From: a virus
Length of the DNA: 64,000 bases
Virus record (IMG/VR): IMGVR_UViG_3300017971_000008
Location: 93,937 to 157,936 of that record
Strand: one strand, 5' to 3'
Numbering within the stretch: the first letter of the stretch is position 1; each line of letters begins with the position of its first letter. Positions 54,318-63,700 of the stretch are shown in pieces. The notes beneath the pieces are model-generated. The model was not told the origin of the DNA. It was given only the letters and a program-made list of their open reading frames with translations, and made no database searches. The position numbers were made by a program, and so were the translations under genes.

Positions 54318-54350
54318 AAACTTTGAAAAACACTTGAAAGGGCTAGAAAT

Positions 54351-54962
54351 ATGCGAAACGTGAAACAAGACCTAGCAAACGCTTCTGGTAAAGTTGTGAG
54401 TGATATTGGTGGTGGCCGTTTAGCTGCCATGTACGCGCAGAATGCTGCTGCGCGTAGAGCGTATGACCGTGGGAACGAAGGACGCACCCATGACGACCGT
54501 GTTGTTCTGGAGAAGCTCCGTGCCATGGTAGAGCGTGGCATCGAGGAATCCGACAAGAAAGCTGTCAGCGGGAGCCTCCCGGTGAACTCGGTGTTCAATG
54601 CGCTTCAGATAGTTAATGAGAACAAAGAGATCAATCGGGACGTTGGTCTCAAGGCTTTGAAAGGTCACCTGGAAGCCAAGTGGAAACGTGACCGTACAGC
54701 CAGTATCTCTGCCGACGACTACAACCAGATTCGAGAGACGTATACGAGAAATTATCCCCGTTCAGTGGTTGGCTCTGTGATTGATGAGATCGGACAGCAG
54801 GGTTACGTGACCCTTCCGTTATCGGATCTCATGCATATTGCCAGTAAGATTCGTACCCAAGGGGATTTCGATAGGCTGATGAGGCGGCACGGGCTTCATA
54901 CCAATCAGCTGCACCATAGAAAAGCCCGGAACTTCATCCTTTCGGTTGTCAACGGACGATAG
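54351..54962 (+). CDS. Hypothetical helical protein
   Basis: This 203-residue protein starts at the ATG after GAAAGGG. It is mainly helical and polar: LAAMYAQNAAARRAYDRG, VVLEKLRAMVERGI and ARNFILSVVNGR. Gln/His-rich LHTNQLHHRK lies near the C-terminus. It lies upstream of the giant gene and may share its transcript. The family is not recognised. Confidence 0.55.
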   Translation: MRNVKQDLANASGKVVSDIGGGRLAAMYAQNAAARRAYDRGNEGRTHDDRVVLEKLRAMVERGIEESDKKAVSGSLPVNSVFNALQIVNENKEINRDVGLKALKGHLEAKWKRDRTASISADDYNQIRETYTRNYPRSVVGSVIDEIGQQGYVTLPLSDLMHIASKIRTQGDFDRLMRRHGLHTNQLHHRKARNFILSVVNGR

Positions 54963-54984
54963 GTCTGGAAAAAGGAAGCAAGAC

Positions 54985-57900
54985 ATGCCTAAGAATAAAT
55001 CTATGCGAAATGGTCGTTTCACTCCGAGTTCAGTGGTCAATCGTATCCTTGATGGCAAGACGGTGACCGCGAATGGTTGGTCCATCGGCATTGACAACAA
55101 TGACAAGGTGGTGACCTGGCCACCCCGCGGCGATGGGTTCATGACCACCATGGCTAACATCGACAAGGCGGCGAAGGACTTCTGCAAGCAGGCAGAGATG
55201 CCCATGCCCAAGCCCTACACAGAGCCTGGAGATGCTGTGAGTGTCCCGAAGAGTCCCGGCCCTGACAGCGATTCCAAGAACATCTCCACCCCGAAGAATT
55301 ACGCGGACGGCTCCGAGAGTTCCATCAGCGTTCCCAAGAGTCCCGGCAAGGACACTGAGACCGATCACTTCACCAGTCCTGCGGTGAATGAGGGCGTAGC
55401 TCCGAAGGGACCAATGACCGACACCAGCCTGGGCAGCGATTCAGATTCCAGCGAGTCAGGTATGGGTAAGGATATCAAGCAGACTCCTGACGGGGTGAAG
55501 GATGCTCGTCGGAGGCAGGCTGCGTTCATGGAGCCTATGGTGTGGGAGAGTGACTTTTACGCTATCGATGGTGGTATGGGTACGACTTTTGTAGAAGTTG
55601 ATGTTGTGGGTGATATCCCTGTTACCGATTTAGAAGCCTTTGGAGACTACTATGAGGGCGGTTTTGAGGGGATTGAGGAAGTTGAAAAGGTGCATGGGTG
55701 GGGATCTCAGATGTCGGCTCCTGGGTATATGGATCAGACTGATCTTAGTGTTTATGATACCAAGGAAGAAGCTATTGAGGCTCTGTTTGAGTACTACATG
55801 ACAGATATGGGTGAGTTGGATGAGCAGTACGAAGAGTATCGTGACGAGTACGAGAAGTATTACCTCAAAGGCGAGAAAGAAGCCCGTCGCAAACCCGCCC
55901 GAAGACGCCCTGCTCGACGGAGGGCTCAGGGAGATGATTGGTCCGACGAACAGCACCAGGTTTGGGATGCGGTCGAACACGCGCTAGAGCAGTTGAACGC
56001 AGCTGAGTATGATCGTCAACGGGGTAAAGGTAAGAAGCCCTTGAAACAGTTCCATCCGAGTCCTGAAGGTGAGTTTTTGGAGGATCTTCGTCAGCAGTAC
56101 ATGCGAGGTGAGGTAGACGCTGAGACCGTAATGGCTACTTTGGCTAACCCTGAGCTTTGGGAAGCTCGATTTGGTGCGGCTCAAAAAAGAGCAAAAATCA
56201 TCGACACCTTCTCCCAGGAACCTGATGGGAAAGAAATCTACGCCAACCTCACGATGGCCCGACCGTCCGAAGCACTCCTGAAAGACATCGCGGACCCAGA
56301 CAAATGGCTGGCCACCCAGACCATTCGTGCCATGGAGGAAGATGTAGAAGCTGGGTGTGGTGGCGGTCCTGGCAAGAAACGCAAAAAAGAGGAAGCCGAA
56401 GCTGAGATGGAAGCTGGCTGTGGTCCTCCTGAGAAGAAATCCTTTCGTAGGAAAGGTCAGTCCGATGATTACGATGTGTACCTGAAAGATGAGATTCAGG
56501 GTGAGTGGCTCTCGGGAGACAAGGACAAGGCTCTGGAGATGCTTGCGGGAGCCGATGATTGGATGACTCTTTTTAACGCGATACACCAGGGCTTGAAGTT
56601 CGCTACCCCGCAGGAGGGTACTGACTGGCACTCTGCCGTGCGCCAGTACATGGAGTCTATCGGTAGGGACATGACTGCTCGACGCAGACCGCGCCGGTCG
56701 GTTCGCAAGAGGGGTCAGGATGAAGAAAACGGTGAGTATCCGATAGACCTGTATCTGGTGGTGTCTGACATTACAGAGTACATCAGTGGTCAACCTGAAG
56801 GAATAAATGTCACGGGTGCCTATGAGGTGCATTTAGTGGACGCTGCCGAACAGACCCATCTCGCGGAAATGACCCCTTCATACTACGGACGTTTTGTCGG
56901 GTTACAGGCAACCGTTGATGACTATGGTGCGCTTTCGGAGGAACAGGCAGAGGCTCTGAACGACTATGAAATTGAGTTGTCAAACTATACTGAGTCTGGT
57001 GACTATTTCCGTGAGGCGGATATCAAGTCTGGTGTTCCTTACGACAAGGCGACGGTCTCTGGCAAAGAGGAACGTGACGAGTACATAGAGGATACGGTCG
57101 AATACCTGCAAGGTAACACTGCTGATTGGGAAAACGCCATTGATGAGGTTGCTCGTAAGAAGACTTCCAAAACCCGCCGATCCTACGAAGAACCCGGCGC
57201 AGATCGCAACCTGGACGTACCCGATGAGTTCATTGCGATGGAACCCCCCAAGACTCCCAAGGACAAGGAAGCCCGTCGCCGCAGACGCTCCCAGGATGAG
57301 GGCGGTGTCTACACCTTCGACCAGCTCGACGAGAAGGCCAAGGAAAAAGCCCTTTACTGGTTTTTGGAAGATGCTGATGTCTTTGAGTGGGAGGCTGAAT
57401 ACGTCATCGACGACGCCAAGGAAAATGCCCCTGCCGGTTTTCAGATAGATGAGATTTTCTACAGCGGTTTTTCGTCGCAAGGCGATGGTGCTTCCTGGAC
57501 AGGTTGGGTGGATCTCGCAGAGTGGGCCAAGGCCACTAATCAGGACGAGGGCATTATCAGACTCGTTGAGAGTGAGGAGATTGAGTCCTCTGCCAAAGTT
57601 ACACAGGACGGGCGTTACTCTCATGAAAACACTATGGATGTCGAGGTTGTCATAGACCGTTATGAAGCTGATGAGGCTTCTGGCATGAGCGGAGACGAAA
57701 TCGAGGCCAATGCCGACCAGTTACAGGAGGCTGTGCTGGATGCAGTAAAGGACTATGCCAGAGAGATCTATAGCAGGTTGGAGCAGGGCTACGACCATGT
57801 CTATAGCGAAGAGAACCTGAGCTACCTGGCTGAGGCGAATGAATGGGTGTTCAACAAGGACGGTACCTTTGCTTGGGACAAGAGCTACGATGACCTGATC

Positions 57901-59658
57901 ACCCATCCTGATCAGATGAAGCTTCCTGGGGTAAAGGGCAAACGCAGACGTTCCTTTCGACGAAATGCTGGCCTATATGAAGACATTATGGATGCCGGTA
58001 TTGAGACCGACAACCATGAGTCGGACCTCTATTTTCCTGTAACTCCTGAATCAACTGAAATCCTGAAGAAGTACCCAATGAATGAAAAAAACTCTCAGAC
58101 GTTCATAGATAATATCAGTGGTGATGAATGGTATGATGTTCCCTTTGCGTTTCCAGGAGTTAGGGGTAATAGAAAACGCCAAGCAGGCCCCAAACTCCGC
58201 GAGAAGTGGAATGACGGTGGTGATTACTCCAGGGATCTGGAAGCCGAGTCTGCCGAGGAGCTCTACAACCTGACCATGGCCTTTGGCGGTGAAGAGGTTG
58301 ACTGGCCCGATACTACGGCTCAACCTGCCATGCCCGAGCAGGCACCTCCTGCTGAGGCACCTCCGGTCGGTGGCGTTGCCGCCGAAGAGGATATGTCCGA
58401 GGTAATGGCCAGCAGCAAGCTTGCCGAGTTCTCAGACATTGAGGCCGTGGACGATGAGGCCAAGAGCTACTACGAGAGTTACTTTGGCGAGTACGGCAAA
58501 CAACTGGTCAAGGACGATCCTCCTGGAAAGAAAGACAAGAAGGCCCCCAAGGACGGCAAACCTGAACTGGGCAAGCCAGAGAATAAGAAGGATAAGAAAA
58601 AGTCGAGGCTGGTTCGTCATAGGAAACCTGCTCGTCGGCACCCTCGTCGGAGGGCTCAGGACAAGAAGAACGGGCCTCGTTTTTTCGAGGAAGAAGAGGA
58701 TCTATACCGCTGCCCCAATTGTGGGCAGGAGGAATGGACTACGGAGAGTTTTTTGGACAAGGGTCCGAAATTTGAAAAGTGTCCTAATTGCAGTGAGGGG
58801 ATGGAGAGAGTAACCAGGGGACGGAGAACCCCTCGTCGGAGAGGCCAAGCCGCCCCCGCGGCACCGGCCCCCAAACAACCCGCAGCTCCTGCGGCACCCG
58901 CTGCACCAGCAGCGCCTGCGGCGGCACCTGCCGCCCCCGCGCCAGCACCTGCACAACCTGCTGACCCCGGTGCAGGAACGCCCCCCACGGGCAAGCCAGC
59001 AGCTCCTGGTGAGAAACTGGCACCCGGAGCAGGCGATGCCGGTATCCAGGCACTCGGATGGACTCCTGAGGACATCCAGACGATGACCGATGAGCAGAAG
59101 CAGGGCCTCCTGCAACTCAAGCTCATGAAACCCGGCGCACAGATACCTCAACCTCCGGGAACACAACCTCCTGGGAAGCCCGAAGGTAAGCCTGGGGTAC
59201 CGCCGAAAGCACCCGCGGGGCCTGCGGGTCCAGCAGGACCTCCCGGACCTGGAGAAGCGGCTCCTGGCGCACAGCCAGCGCAACCTGCACCGCAGGAGAA
59301 AGTTCAACCTGTAGTGGGTGCGATCAGCAAGATGCTGGCCCAGGTGGACCCCACGGCGGCTCCCGTGGACCCTACCATGGCCGGGGCACCCGCAGAGGCA
59401 GCCCCGGCACCCGCAGAGGCAGCCCCGGCACCCGCAGTAGGCGGTGAGCCGATTCTCTCTCCTGAGGAACAAGCATTTGCTATCCTTAGGGAGGTTCAAT
59501 CGCAGGACATGAGCGCCATCGATCCGAAGCAATTGGTATCCGCTAAGAGCCAGGAGCTGATCAGGCGGCTTCAGACTGAAATAGGTATGACCGTTCAAGA
59601 GGCCGAGAAACTGTTCGGCGTATCAAAGAGCAAGGGCTTCGCAAGCCTGTTTTCATAG
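54985..59658 (+). CDS. Giant modular protein with repeated Arg-rich separators (polyprotein-like)
   Basis: This protein has 1557 residues, with ATG 54985 chosen for its AAAGGAAG site over an upstream TTG. After a disordered N-terminus (about 1-175), modules are punctuated by basic separators such as ARRRPARRRAQ, FRRKGQ, VRKRGQ, ARRRRRSQ and PRRRGQ, nine in all. Modules resembling separate small phage proteins include 182-298 (SAPGYMDQTDLSVYDTKEEA), 771-985 (SGFSSQGDGASW) and 997-1062 (DNHESDLYFPVT, WYDVPFAF). Residues 1069-1212 include YYESYFGEYGKQLV, and 1226-1277 is a zinc ribbon (CPNC...CPNC). A Pro/Ala-rich tail follows, then helices ending in SKSKGFASLFS. Function is unknown. Confidence 0.75.
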   Translation: MPKNKSMRNGRFTPSSVVNRILDGKTVTANGWSIGIDNNDKVVTWPPRGDGFMTTMANIDKAAKDFCKQAEMPMPKPYTEPGDAVSVPKSPGPDSDSKNISTPKNYADGSESSISVPKSPGKDTETDHFTSPAVNEGVAPKGPMTDTSLGSDSDSSESGMGKDIKQTPDGVKDARRRQAAFMEPMVWESDFYAIDGGMGTTFVEVDVVGDIPVTDLEAFGDYYEGGFEGIEEVEKVHGWGSQMSAPGYMDQTDLSVYDTKEEAIEALFEYYMTDMGELDEQYEEYRDEYEKYYLKGEKEARRKPARRRPARRRAQGDDWSDEQHQVWDAVEHALEQLNAAEYDRQRGKGKKPLKQFHPSPEGEFLEDLRQQYMRGEVDAETVMATLANPELWEARFGAAQKRAKIIDTFSQEPDGKEIYANLTMARPSEALLKDIADPDKWLATQTIRAMEEDVEAGCGGGPGKKRKKEEAEAEMEAGCGPPEKKSFRRKGQSDDYDVYLKDEIQGEWLSGDKDKALEMLAGADDWMTLFNAIHQGLKFATPQEGTDWHSAVRQYMESIGRDMTARRRPRRSVRKRGQDEENGEYPIDLYLVVSDITEYISGQPEGINVTGAYEVHLVDAAEQTHLAEMTPSYYGRFVGLQATVDDYGALSEEQAEALNDYEIELSNYTESGDYFREADIKSGVPYDKATVSGKEERDEYIEDTVEYLQGNTADWENAIDEVARKKTSKTRRSYEEPGADRNLDVPDEFIAMEPPKTPKDKEARRRRRSQDEGGVYTFDQLDEKAKEKALYWFLEDADVFEWEAEYVIDDAKENAPAGFQIDEIFYSGFSSQGDGASWTGWVDLAEWAKATNQDEGIIRLVESEEIESSAKVTQDGRYSHENTMDVEVVIDRYEADEASGMSGDEIEANADQLQEAVLDAVKDYAREIYSRLEQGYDHVYSEENLSYLAEANEWVFNKDGTFAWDKSYDDLITHPDQMKLPGVKGKRRRSFRRNAGLYEDIMDAGIETDNHESDLYFPVTPESTEILKKYPMNEKNSQTFIDNISGDEWYDVPFAFPGVRGNRKRQAGPKLREKWNDGGDYSRDLEAESAEELYNLTMAFGGEEVDWPDTTAQPAMPEQAPPAEAPPVGGVAAEEDMSEVMASSKLAEFSDIEAVDDEAKSYYESYFGEYGKQLVKDDPPGKKDKKAPKDGKPELGKPENKKDKKKSRLVRHRKPARRHPRRRAQDKKNGPRFFEEEEDLYRCPNCGQEEWTTESFLDKGPKFEKCPNCSEGMERVTRGRRTPRRRGQAAPAAPAPKQPAAPAAPAAPAAPAAAPAAPAPAPAQPADPGAGTPPTGKPAAPGEKLAPGAGDAGIQALGWTPEDIQTMTDEQKQGLLQLKLMKPGAQIPQPPGTQPPGKPEGKPGVPPKAPAGPAGPAGPPGPGEAAPGAQPAQPAPQEKVQPVVGAISKMLAQVDPTAAPVDPTMAGAPAEAAPAPAEAAPAPAVGGEPILSPEEQAFAILREVQSQDMSAIDPKQLVSAKSQELIRRLQTEIGMTVQEAEKLFGVSKSKGFASLFS
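55501..58848 (+). repeat. Nine Arg-rich ARRRxAQ-type separators in the 1557-aa protein
   Basis: The in-frame basic elements lie at 55501-55527, 55879-55929, 56434-56460, 56677-56718, 57268-57294, 57940-57972, 58171-58188, 58621-58659 and 58816-58848. Most end in (A/G/S)Q or AG. Several share DNA: GAAGCCCGTCGC begins those at 55879 and 57268, and GGAGGGCTCAGG occurs at both 55919 and 58649. Confidence 0.7.
59385..59437 (+). repeat. Tandem 21-bp repeat in the Pro/Ala tail
   Basis: Two and a half copies of a 21-bp unit (GGCACCCGCAGAGGCAGCCC core) code APAEAAP twice. It is in frame and likely unstable in length. Confidence 0.7.
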
Positions 59659-59673
59659 ACGAGGAGAATTTCT

Positions 59674-60114
59674 ATGTCAGAAAAATATGTAGCGTATAAC
59701 CTAACAAAAGGTATCGTGAGCTTCGGGCTGGCGGTAGCCGTGGCACCAGAGGAGCTTGAAGGTCTTCCCTCGCACCGCAGGCGCAGAACTCTCAAGAGCA
59801 ACATCATTCAGATCGTGATCCCTTACGGAGAATCGATGGATTTGGTGGAGAAGACTGGGTTGTCGGCAGACCAGATAAAATCATCTGCCGAGCTGATAAA
59901 GCTCATTTCTCGGAATGCTGTTCGGGTTGAGGTCAGCAATGTGAAAGAAGATCCGAAGCCCGAGGAAGCTCCCAGGCCGCAGACCAGGACTCTCGATGAG
60001 CCGGTGGATGAGAAGGTCCAGGAGGACGCCCCTGAAGAGGAGGCTGATTCTGAGGGCAAGAAGGCTTCCAAGAAGTCGGACAAGAAGTCCAAGAAGTCTA
60101 AAAAGAAGGGTTAA
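59674..60114 (+). CDS. Hypothetical protein with Lys-rich tail
   Basis: This 146-residue protein is preceded by GAGGAG. The first 95 residues form an alpha/beta domain (YVAYNLTKGIVSFGLAVAV, NIIQIVIPYGESMDLV). The rest is acidic, then Lys/Ser-rich (KKASKKSDKKSKKSK). It is probably a virion or DNA-associated protein by composition. The family is not recognised. Confidence 0.55.
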   Translation: MSEKYVAYNLTKGIVSFGLAVAVAPEELEGLPSHRRRRTLKSNIIQIVIPYGESMDLVEKTGLSADQIKSSAELIKLISRNAVRVEVSNVKEDPKPEEAPRPQTRTLDEPVDEKVQEDAPEEEADSEGKKASKKSDKKSKKSKKKG

Positions 60115-60120
60115 GCCGCG

Positions 60121-60684
60121 GTGCTAGTAAAATCCCATAGCCTCAGGTTCTTGGAGGACTATGGGATAGTACGCGGTAAGACTGTTCACCTGTACGAAAA
60201 TGGCGACGTGACTGTAAAGCAGTGTTCGCCGGTTTCACCCGTTCTACGGGTCAATGCTTTGTGGCTGAATAGGGACTTGAAAGTGAAGTGTGACGTGGCA
60301 GACACCCCGGCGAAAAAGAGACTCGGACTTCAGGATCATTCCGAGCTTTCAGAGAGCCGTGGTATGTACTTCCCGTATGTGAAGTACTCCAACGTGACCT
60401 TCCACCAAGGGTCCGTACCTTTCAGCTTAGACCTTCTTTTTTTAAGAGATAATGTGGTGGTGGATGTTGAGGAGCTCACCAAGGTTGGTTCAAGCGACCG
60501 GTGGAGCTGCTCGGGGTGTGATGGGGTACTTGAAGTCAATGGTGGCTGGTGCGCCGACAAACAGGTGTGCCTGGGGGATAAGATAGCGTTGTTCGCGCTT
60601 ACCCAGCGTGACCTCGATGAGCTGGAAGCTGAACGTAAGGCTGACAGTTTTTTGTCGATGGTTGCTGATAGGATAGTGGTGTAG
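60121..60684 (+). CDS. DUF192-like protein
   Basis: This 187-residue protein starts at GTG. Residues about 50-125 match DUF192: VKCDVADTPAKKRLGLQDHSEL, then ESRGMYFPYV, VTFHQGSVPFSLDLLFLRDN and VVVDVEEL. DUF192 proteins are usually secreted or periplasmic small beta-barrels of unknown role. This one has no signal peptide. A Cys-rich element CSGC...CADKQVC lies after the domain. It sits between two structural-type genes. Confidence 0.6.
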   Translation: MLVKSHSLRFLEDYGIVRGKTVHLYENGDVTVKQCSPVSPVLRVNALWLNRDLKVKCDVADTPAKKRLGLQDHSELSESRGMYFPYVKYSNVTFHQGSVPFSLDLLFLRDNVVVDVEELTKVGSSDRWSCSGCDGVLEVNGGWCADKQVCLGDKIALFALTQRDLDELEAERKADSFLSMVADRIVV

Positions 60685-60706
60685 GTTCAAAAAGGAAGAT
60701 ATTGAG

Positions 60707-63700
60707 ATGAACATCAACGAACTGAGAAATAAGGGTCACGTCAAGAACAGCCCGATCATTAAAGGTCTCAAGCGGCAGCAGCGTCTGGTGCAGGCTAATT
60801 TGAATCGTCATGCCCAGCAGCATTCCTTGACGGATATGTTCTCTGCTTTGAAACCCGGTGCTCGGGAGGATGACCGGCAGCTTCATTCACTGGTAAAGAC
60901 CGCTGTGAGTGAGACGAACGATCTGCTCAACCAGTTCTACTTTCCTGTGGCGCCTCAACTGGCCTTCACCAAGGTTAAGAATGTCAAGTACGCCAAGCAC
61001 GATGACTCCGAGGTGGTGTCCGGTTGCATCATGCTCAATTGCAAGATCGCTTCGTTGAGTGGTGTGGACGTGGACGCGGACATCCCGGTTCATGTTGAGC
61101 GTGGAGAGCTTGTACTGCCTTCAGTGCTGTACCAGGATGGTCGGGAGCATGTGATTGCTCAGTCCACTATCGACATGATTACCCAGCGTCATACCTCGTA
61201 TGCGCTGCCCGAGCTGCGCCAGCAGGGGGAACCTCCCTATGACCTGGAGGAAGCCAAGATGGCCACCGAGTCCAGGAACGCCATCGGGTACCAGCCCAGG
61301 AAACCGATATACCTGGACGAGGTAACACAGAATAACGATTTCAGGGACAAACGACCCAGGATCGCCGCCAAAGGCGCTCCACTCGGATTCAAGATAGTCA
61401 AGGAGGAGATGGACAAGGCCGAGGCGGATGGTCTCGATACCTTCCCCAGACCTATCGACTACATCCTGGCCACCTATGTCAGGCCGATCATGGGTGAGGT
61501 GTACATGAGCGCATGGGCGCCGGCCCTCACCAACGGCGGGTACGCGATCAACCCCTACGGAGAGAACCGCGGCAGGCCTAAGACGGGGAGTCGTCGGAAA
61601 GTTGCGGGTCTGGGAGACAAATTCATCGACAATTTCGGTGACGTTAATTGGTTGGAGCATGGCGGCAAGCTGCTTTTTGAAGGGGAGTCCGGCCCTTACG
61701 TGGTAGTGGTTGATACCTGGCGATTGGATGACGGTCAAGCCGAAGGTGAGTCCGATCCTGATATGATTTGGGATGTCTATCGTGTGGATATTGAGGACGG
61801 TTTCAAGGAAGACGAGAACGGCGATGTCATAGGATCTAATGGTTATACTGAGTGGTGGTCTAAGCGGGATGAGATGGAAGGCATCGCGTCTACGGTGGGT
61901 CAGGATGTTGAGGAGTTCATAGATGACATTACTTCGGAAGACTTGAAAGATCGTTTTTTTGCGTATGATACGATTGCAGCTACCTGGGGATGGGAAAATC
62001 TCGAAGGAGGGCCTGCTGACCAGTACGACATAGACGACCTTGTTCGGCTCTTTGAGGGTACTGAGTTAGAGGAAACTGTAAAAGATGTTGCCGAATTTCG
62101 GGATTTGGGGCTGGCGCAGAGAGACGAAGAAGCCGAAGATGAGTTCAGTGATTATGCCGACGAGGACGACCCGGATGAGGGTTACGATTTCAAGGAAGCC
62201 CGTCGCCGCCGAGCTGGAGAACCTTTTGGCACAGACGTAGATTTCTTTGAACAGTGGTTTCACGGTGCGGGTTTCTATAGCTTTGGAGACATGATAGAGG
62301 GTTACTTCGATTTGAATGACGATGACCTAGTCACTGTTGCTGCTGCGACTGACGGTGGCAGCATGTCTCCCCCTTATGCCCTTTTGATAGAGCAAGGCGG
62401 CAACCCTGATGTGATGATGGACGCTGTTGTAGAGATGCTTGAAGAGAATTTGCGGCATTTCCGAAGTGATGACATCGATAAGGCTTATCAAGAAGAATTG
62501 AAAGAGCGCGGCATTAGGGACTTCGATGACTATGCTGATGACGATGACATGGATGAGGAGCGGTGGGACATCCAGTCTGAGATAGACCAACAGTATGCGG
62601 GTGCCGAAGGTTTAGAGCTTTTCAAAATCCCACCTCAAGATCTGTTGCGTATTATCAAAGGTCATCGGAACTCCGAAGAGTTGCTGGAGCGTATCGGGGT
62701 TGAGGGGCTGGACTATGAAAGCGCCGAAGAAGACTTCAGTGAACGAGAAGCTCGTCGGTATGAAGCGGGATATGGTTCTGAAACTGGTGATTGGGGTGAG
62801 CCTCACAAGTTGCATGGTGTAACCTATCTTGAACTCCCAGACGGACGCTGGGAGGTTCCTGGCAACCAGGGCATGCCTGCTGAATTTTTTGACAGCGAGA
62901 GTGACGCTCGGGACTACATTGCCTCGTACAAGGACAATGGCCGAGAAGCCCGTCGCCGTGCCCAGGTAGAGGTAGACGCCGAAGAAGCCGAGATGATCAT
63001 CATGAACGATGAGGGCATGTACAACGAGGCCATGTTCATCGTTCGGCAATGGAACGGCACCAACATAAAAGACATCACCGCAGACTTCATGGAGTACTTT
63101 GGAGATCTCAGCGAGACCATGGATGTGGGTGACTGGGAGGATGTTGCCCGAGAGATTATTGAGGGGATGGAAGATGACGAAGAACATCCTCCAGGGATGG
63201 AACCTGATTCCACCTGGGAGAGCAAGTGGGAGTTGATGCTCAAGGAGGGTGTGAGTGGTTCTGTGGATATTGAGGTAGAGTACGATTACATGGTGTTCGA
63301 GGACGGAATCACGCAGTACTATCCTGATGCGGATTTGGTTGAGAGTGGGGACAACTATGATAACCAGATGCTCAAGGCAATAGAAGCCAAGTACCCGGAT
63401 GCTTATGTGTCGGTGCAGCCTGGAGCGCGTGACGACATTACTGTGACCGTGAATGTCGATGAGCAAGGAGATGAGTCTGATCAGTTGGAAGATAAGAGAC
63501 TTACCTGGATGCTGGCCAAAGAGAAAGAGATTCAGTCTGACGTTAGAGACATGATGGAAGAGGGTGTTGAGTCCTGGGACTGGCTTGTGGAAGCTGGTGA
63601 GGACGACAATGGCCGGGAGGCCCGTCGCCGCAAGGCCCAACAGGTTAGACTGGATGCGGGTCAGTTCGGGTGGGACTATCTTTTGGTAAATGAAGAGACT

